Source: Marinobacterium halophilum (GTDB lineage Bacteria > Pseudomonadota > Gammaproteobacteria > Pseudomonadales > Balneatricaceae). Taken from it: a stretch of 64,000 bases of DNA. Positions 35,427 to 44,865 of the stretch are shown piece by piece. Position numbers and translations under genes: made by a program. The first letter of the stretch is position 1. Every line of letters starts with the position of its first letter. A model generated the notes under the pieces. That model did no database searches, was not told the DNA's origin, and saw only the letters and a program-made list of their open reading frames with translations. The stretch lies in assembly GCF_003014615.1 (NCBI RefSeq), contig NZ_PYGI01000002.1, forward strand, positions 1 to 64,000, in the 5' to 3' direction.

Positions 35427-35462
35427 AAAAAGCCGCGACGGGTTACCCCGCCGCGGCTTTTT
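35427..35462. terminator. Bidirectional intrinsic terminator
   Basis: AAAAAGCCGCG (35427-35437) and CGCGGCTTTTT (35452-35462) form an 11-bp stem flanked by A and T runs, so it works as a Rho-independent terminator on both strands for the protease gene and the convergent repeat-protein gene. Confidence 0.9.
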
Positions 35463-35497
35463 CATGGCCCGCCCCTAGAGGCGGGGGTCAGGCTCTG

Positions 35498-38400
35498 TTA
35501 CGGACAGAGCATATTGTTGTTGTAGCTATCCAGAATACCGGCCAAAGTCTTGGCTTCCTGCGCCAGAGTTTTGCTCGGACCTTTCGGTTTTTTCAGATAG
35601 TCACCTGTGCCGGTAAAGTCGATATCGGCCAACAGCTGCTCAGCAGCCACTTTGGCGTTTATCAATTCCGAACAAGTGCCCGCGTCAGCGGCTATGTTCA
35701 GCTGTACCGCCATCAGCTGGGCAGCCAGACCATACGCCGCATCACTGGCTTTTTTACTACCATCACCCACCAAAGACGGATCTTCAACATCACGCTTGTC
35801 GAGGAGATCCACACCTACAGCACACTGAGTGATTTCCAGTTCAGGATGCAGATAGATCGGCAGGAATTCATCCAGTACATCATAGAAGTCTGGATCGGTC
35901 AGCCAGCGATCATACTGGTTGCCCTTACCATCACAACTGGTCCAGTTTTTCCAGAAACCGATGGTACGTGCATTACCACCAGGAGGCGGTGTGTTATCCA
36001 CGTTGAAGCTTTCGGTTTCGGCCACACTCAGCGTGAAGGCGGCACATTCACCGATGTAGTCCTCACCAATAATCAGTGAGTACCAGCTCAACGGCCCATC
36101 ATTACTGCTACCGGTCAGCATCCAGCCAGGCTGAACATCCAGTTCGCAGAACTCATAGGCCCCCGGTACCAGTTTCGCCATGCCATCAACATCGACACAG
36201 ACATCCGGGCTCACCCCAGCTTCACAGCTGAAGTAGGCAAAGCCGGTGATAACATCTGAAGTCGCTGAAGCCACAGCGCCACTGCCATCGCGGATCTGGA
36301 AGTCGAAGGCCGGATAGACGCCGTTCGGCGCGATGCCGGAGACGGTTTTCAGCACTTCAGCCATACCGCGCTTGGTGTTTTCGAACGTACAGGTCACGGT
36401 TTCACCCGGCTGCAGATCGATCGCATTCGGCGCACTGCCGTCATCACAGGTAGCACTGGTCAGATCCCAGCCAGCCGGTACGGTCTCACTCACGGAGTAA
36501 GTGCCGTTGACCAGAGGTTCGGACATGTGCGGTGTAGTGGCGTCAGCCAGCGCGAACGGACCTGCATAGCTCGGATCGAAATCGAACAGCTGCAGATCAC
36601 CTGCCGGATCGGTCACCTTGTCGACGATGATGTAGCCACGCTTGGTGTTTTCGAACGTACAGGTCACGGTTTCACCCGGCTGCAGATCGATTGCACTCGG
36701 CAGACTGCCGTCATCACAGGTGGCACTGGTCAGATCCCAGCCGGCCGGTACGGTCTCACTCACAGAGTAAGTGCCGTTGACCAGAGGTTCGGACATGTGC
36801 GGCGTGGTGGCGTCAGCCAGCGCGAACGGACCTGCATAGCTCGGGTCGAAATCGAACAGCTGCAGATCACCTGCCGGATCGGTCACCTTGTCGACGATGA
36901 TGTAGCCACGCTTGGTGTTTTCGAACGTACAGGTCACGGTTTCACCCGGCTGCAGATCGATTGCACTCGGCAGACTGCCGTCATCACAGGTGGCACTGGT
37001 CAGATCCCAGCCAGCCGGTACGGTCTCACTCACGGAGTAAGTGCCGTTGACCAGAGGTTCGGACATGTGCGGTGTGGTGGCGTCAGCCAGCGCGAACGGA
37101 CCTGCATAGCTCGGATCGAAATCGAACAGCTGCAGATCTCCTGCCGGATCGGTCACCTTGTCGACGATGATGTAGCCGCGTTTGGTGTTTTCATAGAAAC
37201 ACTCAACGGTTTCGCCATCATCGATGCTTACACTGACTTCAGCCGTGGCCATGTTCACTTCGGTCTGGCTGCCATCAATGGAGACGGCATCGACACAGTA
37301 CAGATCGGTCAGATCCCAACCGGCCGGTACCAGCTCATTGGCCTTGTAGATGCCCGGTTCCAGGTTGTTGAACGTCGCCAGCGGACTGGTGGTCGGGGTA
37401 TTTTCACTCAACGTGGTCAGGCTGAACGGCGGCAATGTGCCATCGCTGCTGTCGTAGTTGAATGTACCCACATTACCAATGGTGGTTTTGTAGATGATCA
37501 GATTACCCGGTGCCGCCAGCTTGGTGTTGGTGAAGATACACTCAACGGTTTCGCCGGCTGCCAGCTCGATATTGGCGGTAAAGCCACCGGTCTGGCTGTC
37601 ACCACTCGGGTCAATACAGGTAATGTCGGTCAGGCTGAACAGATCCAGGAACGGATCCGCCTCGGTGACATCGTAACTGCCCGGAGACAGGTTGGTGAAC
37701 TCACGAGAGACGAAGTCGCCAGACAGTGCAGCAGCACCGAAGCTCCAGGTCTGCGCATCCAGCATAGCGTCAAACGTGGCGACGCTACTGTCGAAGTCGA
37801 AGTCGCCACTGAGGTTCAGCGCGTTGTTGCCTTCGATCACCTTGGTGACAATGATAGTCGCCAGTTTGGTGTTCTCGAAGGTGCACTGGAACTCGTAGTT
37901 GGCGCTTTCAGGCAGGTTGACGATGAAGGTACAGTTGGCGCTCTCAACACTATTGGTTTCGCCACCACTGACATCGGTCAGCTCCCAGCCTTCACGCGGC
38001 TGTTCGGTGATGGTGTACTCACCCTCTTCGAACAGTTCAACCGGGAAGACCGCATTACCGGCTCCGTCGGACACGGCTTGTACGCCGCCGTTCAGGCCCG
38101 GGCCGCTCAGCAGGAACTCGAAGCCGGACGGGTCATGCCCTGCCGGTACGGTAACCTTGATCGCTTTGGCTGATGCAGGCTCTACCTCATTGGCAAAGTA
38201 GACATCACCGCCACAGATCGGCAACAGAATGCTGGCCTGCTGCTCATCATCAAGCGTAAAGCCATCACTGCCGCTGACTTCGACCACACGGTAGGTTTCG
38301 TTCGGGTCAAGATTGCCGATTACGACCGACTTGTCGGTTTCACCGGAACCGAAGCTGATTTCGACGTTTTCAGCCACCATTTCATCAATGTCATCGACAC

Positions 38401-39922
38401 GATAGACATCAAAGTAGAAGCTGGCGTTTTCGCCTTCATCCAGATCCAGGTCGATGGTTTTATGAATGGTCAGTTCCACCAGCGGATAATCCGCAAAGGT
38501 GACGCTGGCATTCTTGCTGATCTCGAAGTTATCCGAGGCCAGCAGGGTGGCGATATCCGGCAGCTCGCCGCTGCTGTCACGCGGCTCGTCCAGATAGATG
38601 GTTTTGACGAACTCGACAAAGCCATCACCACTCTGTTCAGTGGATGACCAGGCAACCGGGCCTGCGGTCATTTCGCCCAAGCTGTAGCCGTCGGTGAAGT
38701 CACCGCTGCCATTGACCGAGTCAACCGAGAACATGTAGCCGGCGCCGGTAATCGGGCCTTCCACATCCGAGATAACGGCGGTGGCATCCACTTCATTGCC
38801 ACTGGGCTGTACTTCGGCCGATGCAAATGCGTCGGTCTGTCCCGGCACCTCAATGGTACCGATTTTGTAGGTGGCATGAGCCAAATCGTTCAGACCAAAG
38901 ACCCCTTCATCCACATCGGGGATGCTGTGGGTCAACAGTTTGACGGTAGCACCGGCCGGAACCAGCACATCATCCGCTGATGCAGTACCCAGCAATACTT
39001 CGCCACCGCCCAGGTCACCATATATCATGTCGGTAACACTGACATGTACGTCCAGATGCGCGGGGTTGTAGGCGTAAATATTGGTCACCACGGTCACTTT
39101 TCCGGGGTCGCCAGGCAGACGCTGCCATTCGATCCGGATAGTGGTGGTTTCGGTCATCGGATCATCACGTTCACAGCTGTTCTGGAACGAGAGATTAGAT
39201 GGCACAGCCGTTTTGGTCAGGTTCCACATGTAGACGGTGTCCTGCTGCGCATTCATATCCTTGTTCAGTTCCTGCGGCAGAATATCGGCCACCGGCAACT
39301 GGATACGCTTCTGACCAATACCGGAACTGGTCAAGAACTCGTTCCACAGGTTGGACTGCAGGGAAGAACCACTGAACTCACTGGCACCTAACGACAACCG
39401 CTGCGCGTAGTCATACACACAGGTTTCACCGGGTGCCATGGTGGCTTCGATTTCACGGTAGATGGTCTCATAAGCGCCACCGGCTCCGCTGCCCCCTGGG
39501 GTGATGCTCACGGGCCCTGATACAACGGCATTACAGCTGCCATCGGACAGGCTGGTGTTGAGCGTCAGCGCCGTGATGTCGTCCCAGCCGGTGGTGCTAT
39601 TGCTGTTAGGCGTATAGTCACCCGCCACGATAAAATCAAACGTTTGGGGTCCATTACCGTTTTTCAGCGTAACCCGGTGTGGTACGTAATCCAGTTCGTT
39701 CCACTGTTTACCCAGGTTACCGGTTACATAGCCCTCGTCGGTACAGGTAAAGTTTGATTGGTCATAGGTTGCGCCCGTTTCCAGACGACACCCTTCGAGT
39801 GTGAAGCCGATCTGCACTGGCTCGGTTGCTTGTACTGCCCATGACATCAGCAATGTCACCACTGCCAAGGGCAGCCATAGCAGCTTGCGCCAGGCTACGA
39901 CTCCTGTTGATAGGGACCGCAT
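35498..39922 (-). CDS. Giant secreted repeat protein with prealbumin-like domains
   Basis: This 1474-residue protein starts at an ATG with AAGGAGGT upstream and has a signal peptide (cleavage after SWAVQA). After an N-terminal domain of about 450 residues, it has many beta-sandwich units with the E-N-T-K and G-x-Y-x-V-x-E-x-x-P-x-G-W motifs of SpaA/Cna-B prealbumin-like folds, including three almost identical 90-residue copies. It ends in a domain opening with ARTIGFWKNWTSC, rich in Trp and Cys. No membrane anchor, sortase or PEP-CTERM signal is visible, so it is probably released or held non-covalently at the surface. It lies beside the T2SS operon, the probable exporter. An adhesin or matrix role is inferred. 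Confidence 0.85.
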   Translation of the reverse strand: MRSLSTGVVAWRKLLWLPLAVVTLLMSWAVQATEPVQIGFTLEGCRLETGATYDQSNFTCTDEGYVTGNLGKQWNELDYVPHRVTLKNGNGPQTFDFIVAGDYTPNSNSTTGWDDITALTLNTSLSDGSCNAVVSGPVSITPGGSGAGGAYETIYREIEATMAPGETCVYDYAQRLSLGASEFSGSSLQSNLWNEFLTSSGIGQKRIQLPVADILPQELNKDMNAQQDTVYMWNLTKTAVPSNLSFQNSCERDDPMTETTTIRIEWQRLPGDPGKVTVVTNIYAYNPAHLDVHVSVTDMIYGDLGGGEVLLGTASADDVLVPAGATVKLLTHSIPDVDEGVFGLNDLAHATYKIGTIEVPGQTDAFASAEVQPSGNEVDATAVISDVEGPITGAGYMFSVDSVNGSGDFTDGYSLGEMTAGPVAWSSTEQSGDGFVEFVKTIYLDEPRDSSGELPDIATLLASDNFEISKNASVTFADYPLVELTIHKTIDLDLDEGENASFYFDVYRVDDIDEMVAENVEISFGSGETDKSVVIGNLDPNETYRVVEVSGSDGFTLDDEQQASILLPICGGDVYFANEVEPASAKAIKVTVPAGHDPSGFEFLLSGPGLNGGVQAVSDGAGNAVFPVELFEEGEYTITEQPREGWELTDVSGGETNSVESANCTFIVNLPESANYEFQCTFENTKLATIIVTKVIEGNNALNLSGDFDFDSSVATFDAMLDAQTWSFGAAALSGDFVSREFTNLSPGSYDVTEADPFLDLFSLTDITCIDPSGDSQTGGFTANIELAAGETVECIFTNTKLAAPGNLIIYKTTIGNVGTFNYDSSDGTLPPFSLTTLSENTPTTSPLATFNNLEPGIYKANELVPAGWDLTDLYCVDAVSIDGSQTEVNMATAEVSVSIDDGETVECFYENTKRGYIIVDKVTDPAGDLQLFDFDPSYAGPFALADATTPHMSEPLVNGTYSVSETVPAGWDLTSATCDDGSLPSAIDLQPGETVTCTFENTKRGYIIVDKVTDPAGDLQLFDFDPSYAGPFALADATTPHMSEPLVNGTYSVSETVPAGWDLTSATCDDGSLPSAIDLQPGETVTCTFENTKRGYIIVDKVTDPAGDLQLFDFDPSYAGPFALADATTPHMSEPLVNGTYSVSETVPAGWDLTSATCDDGSAPNAIDLQPGETVTCTFENTKRGMAEVLKTVSGIAPNGVYPAFDFQIRDGSGAVASATSDVITGFAYFSCEAGVSPDVCVDVDGMAKLVPGAYEFCELDVQPGWMLTGSSNDGPLSWYSLIIGEDYIGECAAFTLSVAETESFNVDNTPPPGGNARTIGFWKNWTSCDGKGNQYDRWLTDPDFYDVLDEFLPIYLHPELEITQCAVGVDLLDKRDVEDPSLVGDGSKKASDAAYGLAAQLMAVQLNIAADAGTCSELINAKVAAEQLLADIDFTGTGDYLKKPKGPSKTLAQEAKTLAGILDSYNNNMLCP
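36371..37180 (-). repeat. Three tandem 270-bp near-identical coding repeats
   Basis: The sequence starting CTTGGTGTTTTCGAACGTAC recurs at 36371, 36641 and 36911, exactly 270 bp apart, i.e. 90 codons. Copies differ by only a few bases, mostly silent, which suggests recent expansion or ongoing homogenisation by recombination. A diverged fourth unit begins at 37181. Each copy encodes one prealbumin-like domain (DKVTDPAGDLQLFDFDPSY core). Confidence 0.95.
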
Positions 39923-40209
39923 GGTCCACCTCCTTCGGTGCGGGCATTTATTGTTATGTACCCGTGCCGTATTAACTCCATCTCCCCTTGCGCTCGGTCG
40001 CTGACTACGACTCTGGCCTGTTGTGCTTATCAGCGTCCGACTGTTACCCCAGTTAGCAGTAACAGGTTCCACAATGGCTTGATGAGTGATGAGAACTGAG
40101 GCCGAAACCTCCCCCTCTTGTTCCTGGGCCTGGCCAGCGGACAACGTGATTCGATGGCCATCACTCAGGCATGCATAAACATGACAGAGCCGTATGGTGT
40201 CCTGATTAA
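39923..40209 (-). other. Long 5' leader of the giant repeat-protein gene
   Basis: Between a sigma-54-like promoter and the start codon lie about 287 bases without an open frame I can support. On the minus strand there is a hairpin CTGTTAC/GTAACAG (40041-40065) and several GC-rich palindromic stretches. None of the invariant GEMM motifs is present. Confidence 0.45.
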
Positions 40210-40225
40210 TACAAGGAACGTGCCA
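40210..40225 (-). promoter_or_regulatory. Sigma-54 (-24/-12) promoter candidate for the giant repeat-protein gene
   Basis: On the minus strand the sequence TGGCACGTTCCTTGTA fits the consensus TGGCACG-N4-TTGC(A/T), with 10 bases between GG and the -12 dinucleotide; the only deviation is GT instead of GC at -12. A sigma-54 activator with intact GAFTGA loop is encoded at 30118-31527. Confidence 0.6.
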
Positions 40226-40406
40226 CATCTATAACAGTATGTTTTAGAAGGATTTTATGGGGATTTCGGCGATAATGGACGTGCGCCTGGTGTCAGTACC
40301 AAGAGCCTGTCATTTGCGGGAATGGTTAATAACAATTTGAATTGAAAGGACTTATTGGCTTGAGACCCGGATGTAATGCAACCGTAACAGGGTACCAGCA
40401 ATAGAA

Positions 40407-40430
40407 CAGGCCCGGCATATACCGGGCCTG
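40407..40430 (-). terminator. Terminator-like hairpin after gspD
   Basis: CAGGCCCGG (40407-40415) and CCGGGCCTG (40422-40430) form a perfect 9-bp stem, followed on the minus strand by TTCTATT. It probably ends the T2SS operon, leaving the repeat-protein gene to its own promoter. Confidence 0.7.
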
Positions 40431-40459
40431 AGGGTGTGGCGGGTGCCAAAAACCGCGTG

Positions 40460-42652
40460 TCAGCGCCGATCAAGCGCCCGTGAGGGCAGCTCCAGCCCGC
40501 GCAGCTTGTTCTGGTATTCACGGGTTACGGCGCGGGCATCGGCCGTGTCGGTCACCGCCGTGGGCGTGATCATCACCACCAGCTCGGTACGGTTGATGCT
40601 TTTACCACGACTGCCGAAGGCCCAGCCCAGTACCGGCACATGGCGCAAGTAAGGCACGCCTTCCCCGCCGTTAGTCTTGTTCTCCTTGATCAGACCACCC
40701 AACACCAGCGTCTCACCGCTTTGTACCGCCACGCTGGTGTTGATGCGCCGCTGGATAATGGTCGGCGAATCGATACCCGAGCTGGTGGTTTCCTCGGCCA
40801 CATCATTGACCTCTTGGGTGATATCCAGCACCACCATGCCGCCGGCGTTGACTCTGGGGGTAACCTCCAACAGCACCCCGGTATCCCGGTATTGAATGGT
40901 GCTGGTAGTGTTCAGGTCGTCACTGGCGGTATTGGTGGTCGCCGAGGTACGGATTGGCACCTGGTCACCGACCCTAATTTCGGCGGTATGGTTATCCAGC
41001 ACCATCAGCGAGGGTGACGAGACCACATTCAGACGTGAATCCGAAGCCAGTATGTTGAGCAGCGCACGGGTTTCTCCCGACTTGAACACTTCAAAACTGG
41101 CGGTACCCAGCAGTTCAGAGGCACTGGGAAAGGCGTTGCTGCCGATGGTGCCGACGCCACTGCTGGAGTTGCCAAAGTGAGTTTTGAAGAACCAGTTGAG
41201 GCCGTAACGCAGCTCATCTTCCAGCGAGACTTCCACGATGGTGGCCTCAACCAGTACCTGTAGCGGCAATATGTCCAGTTTCTGGATGGCGCGGTAGACC
41301 TTGTCGTAATCGGTTGGTGACGCCATGATCAACAGCGCATTGTTCTCGTTGTCAGCGATGATCTCCACTTCGCCCACATCCAGGTTTGCCGGTGCGGTGC
41401 CGGTACTGGCGGTGGCACGGGGCTGGTCCGTATCAGCCTCGTCCTCGGCAGCCGGTGCTGTCACGACCGGGCGCGGGGTACTCTCGGCGCGGGCCTCACG
41501 CCGACGGCGCTGACCTTCAAACAAGCCACTGAGCATTTCCGCCAAGGCTTCAGCACGACCGTTCTGGACATAGTAGACATACATGCCCAGCCCTTGCGCG
41601 CCCTCGGTCCGGTCCAGACGACGAATCCAGGTGGCAGCGTCCGTCAGGTATTTTTTCTGTGGCGTAATCACCAACAGCGCGTTAAGCCGTTCAATCGGCA
41701 AAAAGCTGACGACCCCCGCCAGCGGACCTTCGGCCGCATCACCAAAGATCACTTCCAGTTCGCTCATCAGCAGCTCCGGGTCTACCGACTGCAGCCGGAA
41801 CAGACCAACCGACATGCCCCGCAGCTGGTCGACATCGAACGCCTTGATCGTTTCCTTCAGGTTGATCAGTTCCGCCTGTGTGCCGGCCAGGGTCAACATG
41901 TTGCGACGTACATCGGCTTCCAGCAGCCCCAACCGCGGTTTCATCGGCTCCAGAATCTTGACCATTTCCTGAGCGCCGATGTACTGCAGCGGCACGACCA
42001 GCATCTGATAGCCACGGTCGGCACTGAGGTTGGTCTTGAGGCTGACCGTGCCACCGTTGATACTGTCGATCGGCAGTACCTCAAAGAAGTCTCCCTGATC
42101 AATCAGCGCGGCACCGTTCACCTGTAACAGTTTTTCCAGTGTGGGGATCAATGCATCACGGTTGATCGGACGTACCGTTTGCATGTTGGCGATGCCGCGC
42201 ACACGGTCATCAAGGATGTAATTCACCTGCAGAATATCACCGAGGATGGTACGTACGATTTCGCTGATCTCCGCATCCTGGAAATTGAACGTGATATCGC
42301 CACTGATCGGCTCGCCCGTGGGTGGCGCACTCAAGTCGATAAAGTTGCCGGTGCCGGTGTAATACTCGGCACGCGGTGGCTGACCTTCAGCCGTCGCCGG
42401 GGGTTCCGCACCAAAACGGGTTTCAGTGGTGGCCGTCGACGTACGATTGGTAGACATCCGTGACGACACGGTTTCCATGCGTTCACCCGCCGCCCTGTTC
42501 TGACGCCATGGACTATCCAGTGCATTCGGATTCTGTGTGTCCTGCAGTGCGCAGGCACTGAGCCCGAACACCGTCAACAACAGCAACGCATGGTTTATCC
42601 CGGCCCTGAGCCAGACGCGGCCCTCCGGGGTTGTACCTAAGCGGTTATTCAT
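40460..42652 (-). CDS. gspD: Type II secretion secretin GspD, predicted lipoprotein
   Basis: This 730-residue outer-membrane secretin starts at an ATG preceded by AAGGAGGT; upstream in-frame starts would lie inside the previous gene. It has an N0 domain (ISGDITFNFQDAEISEIVRTILGD), N1-N3 domains (to about 430) and a C-terminal secretin domain with VPYLRHVPVLGWAFGSRG. The N-terminus carries a lipobox, LSAC with C34 and Ala at +2, so it should be lipidated and sorted to the outer membrane. That resembles the self-piloting liposecretin HxcQ and would remove the need for a GspS pilotin, none of which is encoded here. Confidence 0.95.
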   Translation of the reverse strand: MNNRLGTTPEGRVWLRAGINHALLLLTVFGLSACALQDTQNPNALDSPWRQNRAAGERMETVSSRMSTNRTSTATTETRFGAEPPATAEGQPPRAEYYTGTGNFIDLSAPPTGEPISGDITFNFQDAEISEIVRTILGDILQVNYILDDRVRGIANMQTVRPINRDALIPTLEKLLQVNGAALIDQGDFFEVLPIDSINGGTVSLKTNLSADRGYQMLVVPLQYIGAQEMVKILEPMKPRLGLLEADVRRNMLTLAGTQAELINLKETIKAFDVDQLRGMSVGLFRLQSVDPELLMSELEVIFGDAAEGPLAGVVSFLPIERLNALLVITPQKKYLTDAATWIRRLDRTEGAQGLGMYVYYVQNGRAEALAEMLSGLFEGQRRRREARAESTPRPVVTAPAAEDEADTDQPRATASTGTAPANLDVGEVEIIADNENNALLIMASPTDYDKVYRAIQKLDILPLQVLVEATIVEVSLEDELRYGLNWFFKTHFGNSSSGVGTIGSNAFPSASELLGTASFEVFKSGETRALLNILASDSRLNVVSSPSLMVLDNHTAEIRVGDQVPIRTSATTNTASDDLNTTSTIQYRDTGVLLEVTPRVNAGGMVVLDITQEVNDVAEETTSSGIDSPTIIQRRINTSVAVQSGETLVLGGLIKENKTNGGEGVPYLRHVPVLGWAFGSRGKSINRTELVVMITPTAVTDTADARAVTREYQNKLRGLELPSRALDRR

Positions 42653-43208
42653 TGGGCACCTCCTTGGTTTGCGGCGCATCCGGCTGTGATGCTGCAGCGC
42701 CGGTGCCATTCTCGGTACGGTTGGATGCAGTGGCCCGAGGCTCTGTATCCCGAGGTTCAAGCAGCTGCATCTGAACTTCGTTGTCGCCCGCCTGCAGCAG
42801 AATGCTGGTGCGGTGAATTTCGGTCAGCACCCAGGTGTCATCCAGCGGCATGCCAGTACTCAACACCCGGTGCAGACGGCCGTTACGCTGCCGCAACATG
42901 GCCTTGTATTCGGTACCGGCCAGTAAAATGCCGGTCAGGCGCCACTGTGCCTTTAGTTCTTCGGCCGAGGTCCCATTCAGGCCCGCATCGACCTCGTCAG
43001 CTGGAGCGCGACTGGCCGAAAACAGTGGCCGTTCAAGAATGGCATCAAAACGACTGAGTGGCGGGGACTCTGGGAGTTGCAGATCAGGCAGACGGGGAGA
43101 CTCCACGTCGGGAGCCGGCTCGTCGGCACGTATTGGCAGGCATATCAGCAATAGCGCACATGCAACAGCGAAATGAGAGCACACGGAATTTAAGCTCATG
43201 GGGTTCAT
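42645..43208 (-). CDS. T2SS GspC/XpsN-like protein
   Basis: This 187-residue protein has an N-terminal hydrophobic signal (about residues 10-27) and an HR-type domain with FDAILERPLFSASRAP, the conserved stretch of GspC/GspN proteins. It has a second beta-rich part (LTGILLAGTEYKAMLRQRNG) but no PDZ domain. Its place between gspM and gspD corresponds to xpsN in the Xanthomonas xps order. It probably links the inner-membrane platform to the secretin. Its stop overlaps the gspD start by 8 bases. Naming between GspC and GspN remains open. Confidence 0.8.
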   Translation of the reverse strand: MNPMSLNSVCSHFAVACALLLICLPIRADEPAPDVESPRLPDLQLPESPPLSRFDAILERPLFSASRAPADEVDAGLNGTSAEELKAQWRLTGILLAGTEYKAMLRQRNGRLHRVLSTGMPLDDTWVLTEIHRTSILLQAGDNEVQMQLLEPRDTEPRATASNRTENGTGAAASQPDAPQTKEVPNE

Positions 43209-43801
43209 GGCGCGACCTCCCCGGGGGTATAGCCGATCAGGTTGAGGCGGATATCCAAGTGGTCGGTGCGCGCACCTGAGCGCGTTGACCGTGAGGTGCC
43301 AGTGGCAGCACGCGGATTGGCCAGCACCGCCAGACTGTCGATAAACAGCAGTGGCCGATCGGTTTCCAACTGATACAGCAGGGCAACCAGCTCACTCAGA
43401 TCGGCACGTAACTGCGCCTGGATGGCAACCGGCTCTAATGTGCTGTCCTCCTCGATATTGATGATCTGGGTGCTGACCACCTGAACGCCCTTCTGCCCGG
43501 CTCGGCTATGCAGCAATTGCTGCAGGCGGGCAGCGGCCAGTGCCGGTGTGCTTTCATCCAGATACCATTGCGCCACCGGTGCATTGGCCTGCAGCTGGGC
43601 CAAACGTTCGCGCTCTTGCGGCAGCGCGGCAATCAGCCGCGTGTATACCGCCTGTCGGTTTTCCAGCGTATCGATCTGCGCGGCCGTACTGAACCAGTAC
43701 TGCCACAGCGGCACCAACAGCAGTCGCAACAGCAGCAGGATCACCAGCAGTAACAGGCCCAGCGCCAGCCAGCGGCTGCGACGTGGCGTCAACGGGTTCA
43801 T
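43205..43801 (-). CDS. gspM: T2SS inner-membrane platform protein GspM
   Basis: This 198-residue bitopic protein has one N-terminal membrane helix (about 10-32), a coiled-coil-prone stretch (QIDTLENRQAVYTRLIAALPQERERLAQLQ) and a ferredoxin-like periplasmic domain. This matches GspM/PilO-type assembly factors, which pair with GspL. It overlaps gspL and the GspC/N-like gene by 4 bases each. Confidence 0.85.
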   Translation of the reverse strand: MNPLTPRRSRWLALGLLLLVILLLLRLLLVPLWQYWFSTAAQIDTLENRQAVYTRLIAALPQERERLAQLQANAPVAQWYLDESTPALAAARLQQLLHSRAGQKGVQVVSTQIINIEEDSTLEPVAIQAQLRADLSELVALLYQLETDRPLLFIDSLAVLANPRAATGTSRSTRSGARTDHLDIRLNLIGYTPGEVAP

Positions 43802-44865
43802 GGCTGTACCTCCTGACTAAAGCGGGCGCGTAAACTGAAACGTTCCTTGCGCGAACGCGGGTTGATGGTCACCGGTGACGTGAAACTGACATCCTGCAGC
43901 AGTGCCGAATCCTCAAGCTGACTGATCAGGTCGGAGGCGCTGGAGGATTCGCCCTGCACCTGCAGTTCACCGCCCTCCAGATCAAGACGGCTGAGCCAGG
44001 TATTGTCCGGCAGACGCCGGGTCAGTTCGTCCAGCAACTCAAGAGTTGAGGGCTGTGCCAGGCGACGGGCATACAGAAAGCGCCAGCTCTGCTCCAACGT
44101 GTCGGCTTCGCTGCGCACCGCCTGTGCCACTTCGGCTTGCTGTTGCAGCGGCTCCAATGCCACCTGTAAACGCTGCAAATGGCGCGACTGCAGATAGAAA
44201 GCAGCAACCAGCAGGATGCTCACGCCGACTAAAGCTGCCAGTGGCCAGCGGTAACGTGCCTGCCGGTGCGGCTGCACCGTTTCGGGCAGCAGGTTAAGTT
44301 GACTGCGCAGATGGGTGTCGTTTTCACCCCCGGCCGGCAGCACCCAGTCAGGGCGTAGCCCGGCCTCTGCCAGCGCCTGCAATAATCGCTGCCGCCGGGC
44401 ATTGGGCAACACAAACAGTTCGACCTCGATCCGCCGCGCAGCGCGATCCCGGCGCAGCACTCGGTAACCGTAGCTGGCCTGCTCGGCACTGAACGGCGTG
44501 TGCCGGTCCAGTTCAAATCCCAACACCGCCTGCAGACGCGGCTCGGTGGCGGCGGGCAGCTGAATGACCTTGTGCAACAGTTCAGTCAACGGCAGGCTGA
44601 TCAGCAGACGCCCCTGCCCCTTATCCTGTGTGTGCCAGGTTTTCAGCACCGGGTCGGTCGCCAACTGATCAATCCCGATCCGCAGCGTCCGCCCGCCGGC
44701 ATCCACCTCGAACGTATCGCCGGTAAATGTCAGTCGCCGTTCACGCGACTGCAGCCGTCGCCGCCATCCCAGCGGGATCGAAGCTTCCAGTTCCGTCAGC
44801 CACCAGCGCCAAAACTGTCTGATTCGGCTGCTCAGCAGCAACGGCCAACCTGATTGCGCATTCAT
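43798..44865 (-). CDS. gspL: T2SS inner-membrane platform protein GspL
   Basis: This 355-residue protein has a cytoplasmic actin-like part (about 1-200), a membrane helix (YRWPLAALVGVSILLVAAFY, about 207-226) and a periplasmic ferredoxin-like domain. GspL recruits the GspE ATPase to the membrane through its cytoplasmic part. The length is slightly short of E. coli-type GspL, as in Xps systems. It overlaps gspK and gspM by 4 bases. Confidence 0.85.
   Translation of the reverse strand: MNAQSGWPLLLSSRIRQFWRWWLTELEASIPLGWRRRLQSRERRLTFTGDTFEVDAGGRTLRIGIDQLATDPVLKTWHTQDKGQGRLLISLPLTELLHKVIQLPAATEPRLQAVLGFELDRHTPFSAEQASYGYRVLRRDRAARRIEVELFVLPNARRQRLLQALAEAGLRPDWVLPAGGENDTHLRSQLNLLPETVQPHRQARYRWPLAALVGVSILLVAAFYLQSRHLQRLQVALEPLQQQAEVAQAVRSEADTLEQSWRFLYARRLAQPSTLELLDELTRRLPDNTWLSRLDLEGGELQVQGESSSASDLISQLEDSALLQDVSFTSPVTINPRSRKERFSLRARFSQEVQP

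Noticed and set aside
36371-37180. CRISPR-like periodic repeat
   Set aside because: Units are 270 bp, in frame and without spacers; they are protein-coding domain repeats.
36527-38173. 548-codon plus-strand frame with repeats
   Set aside because: It is the antisense shadow of the tandem prealbumin-like repeats in the minus-strand gene.
39923-40209. Possible second c-di-GMP riboswitch in the leader of the giant protein gene
   Set aside because: The invariant ACGCAAAGCC and GGCTACCG elements are missing; only ordinary hairpins are seen.
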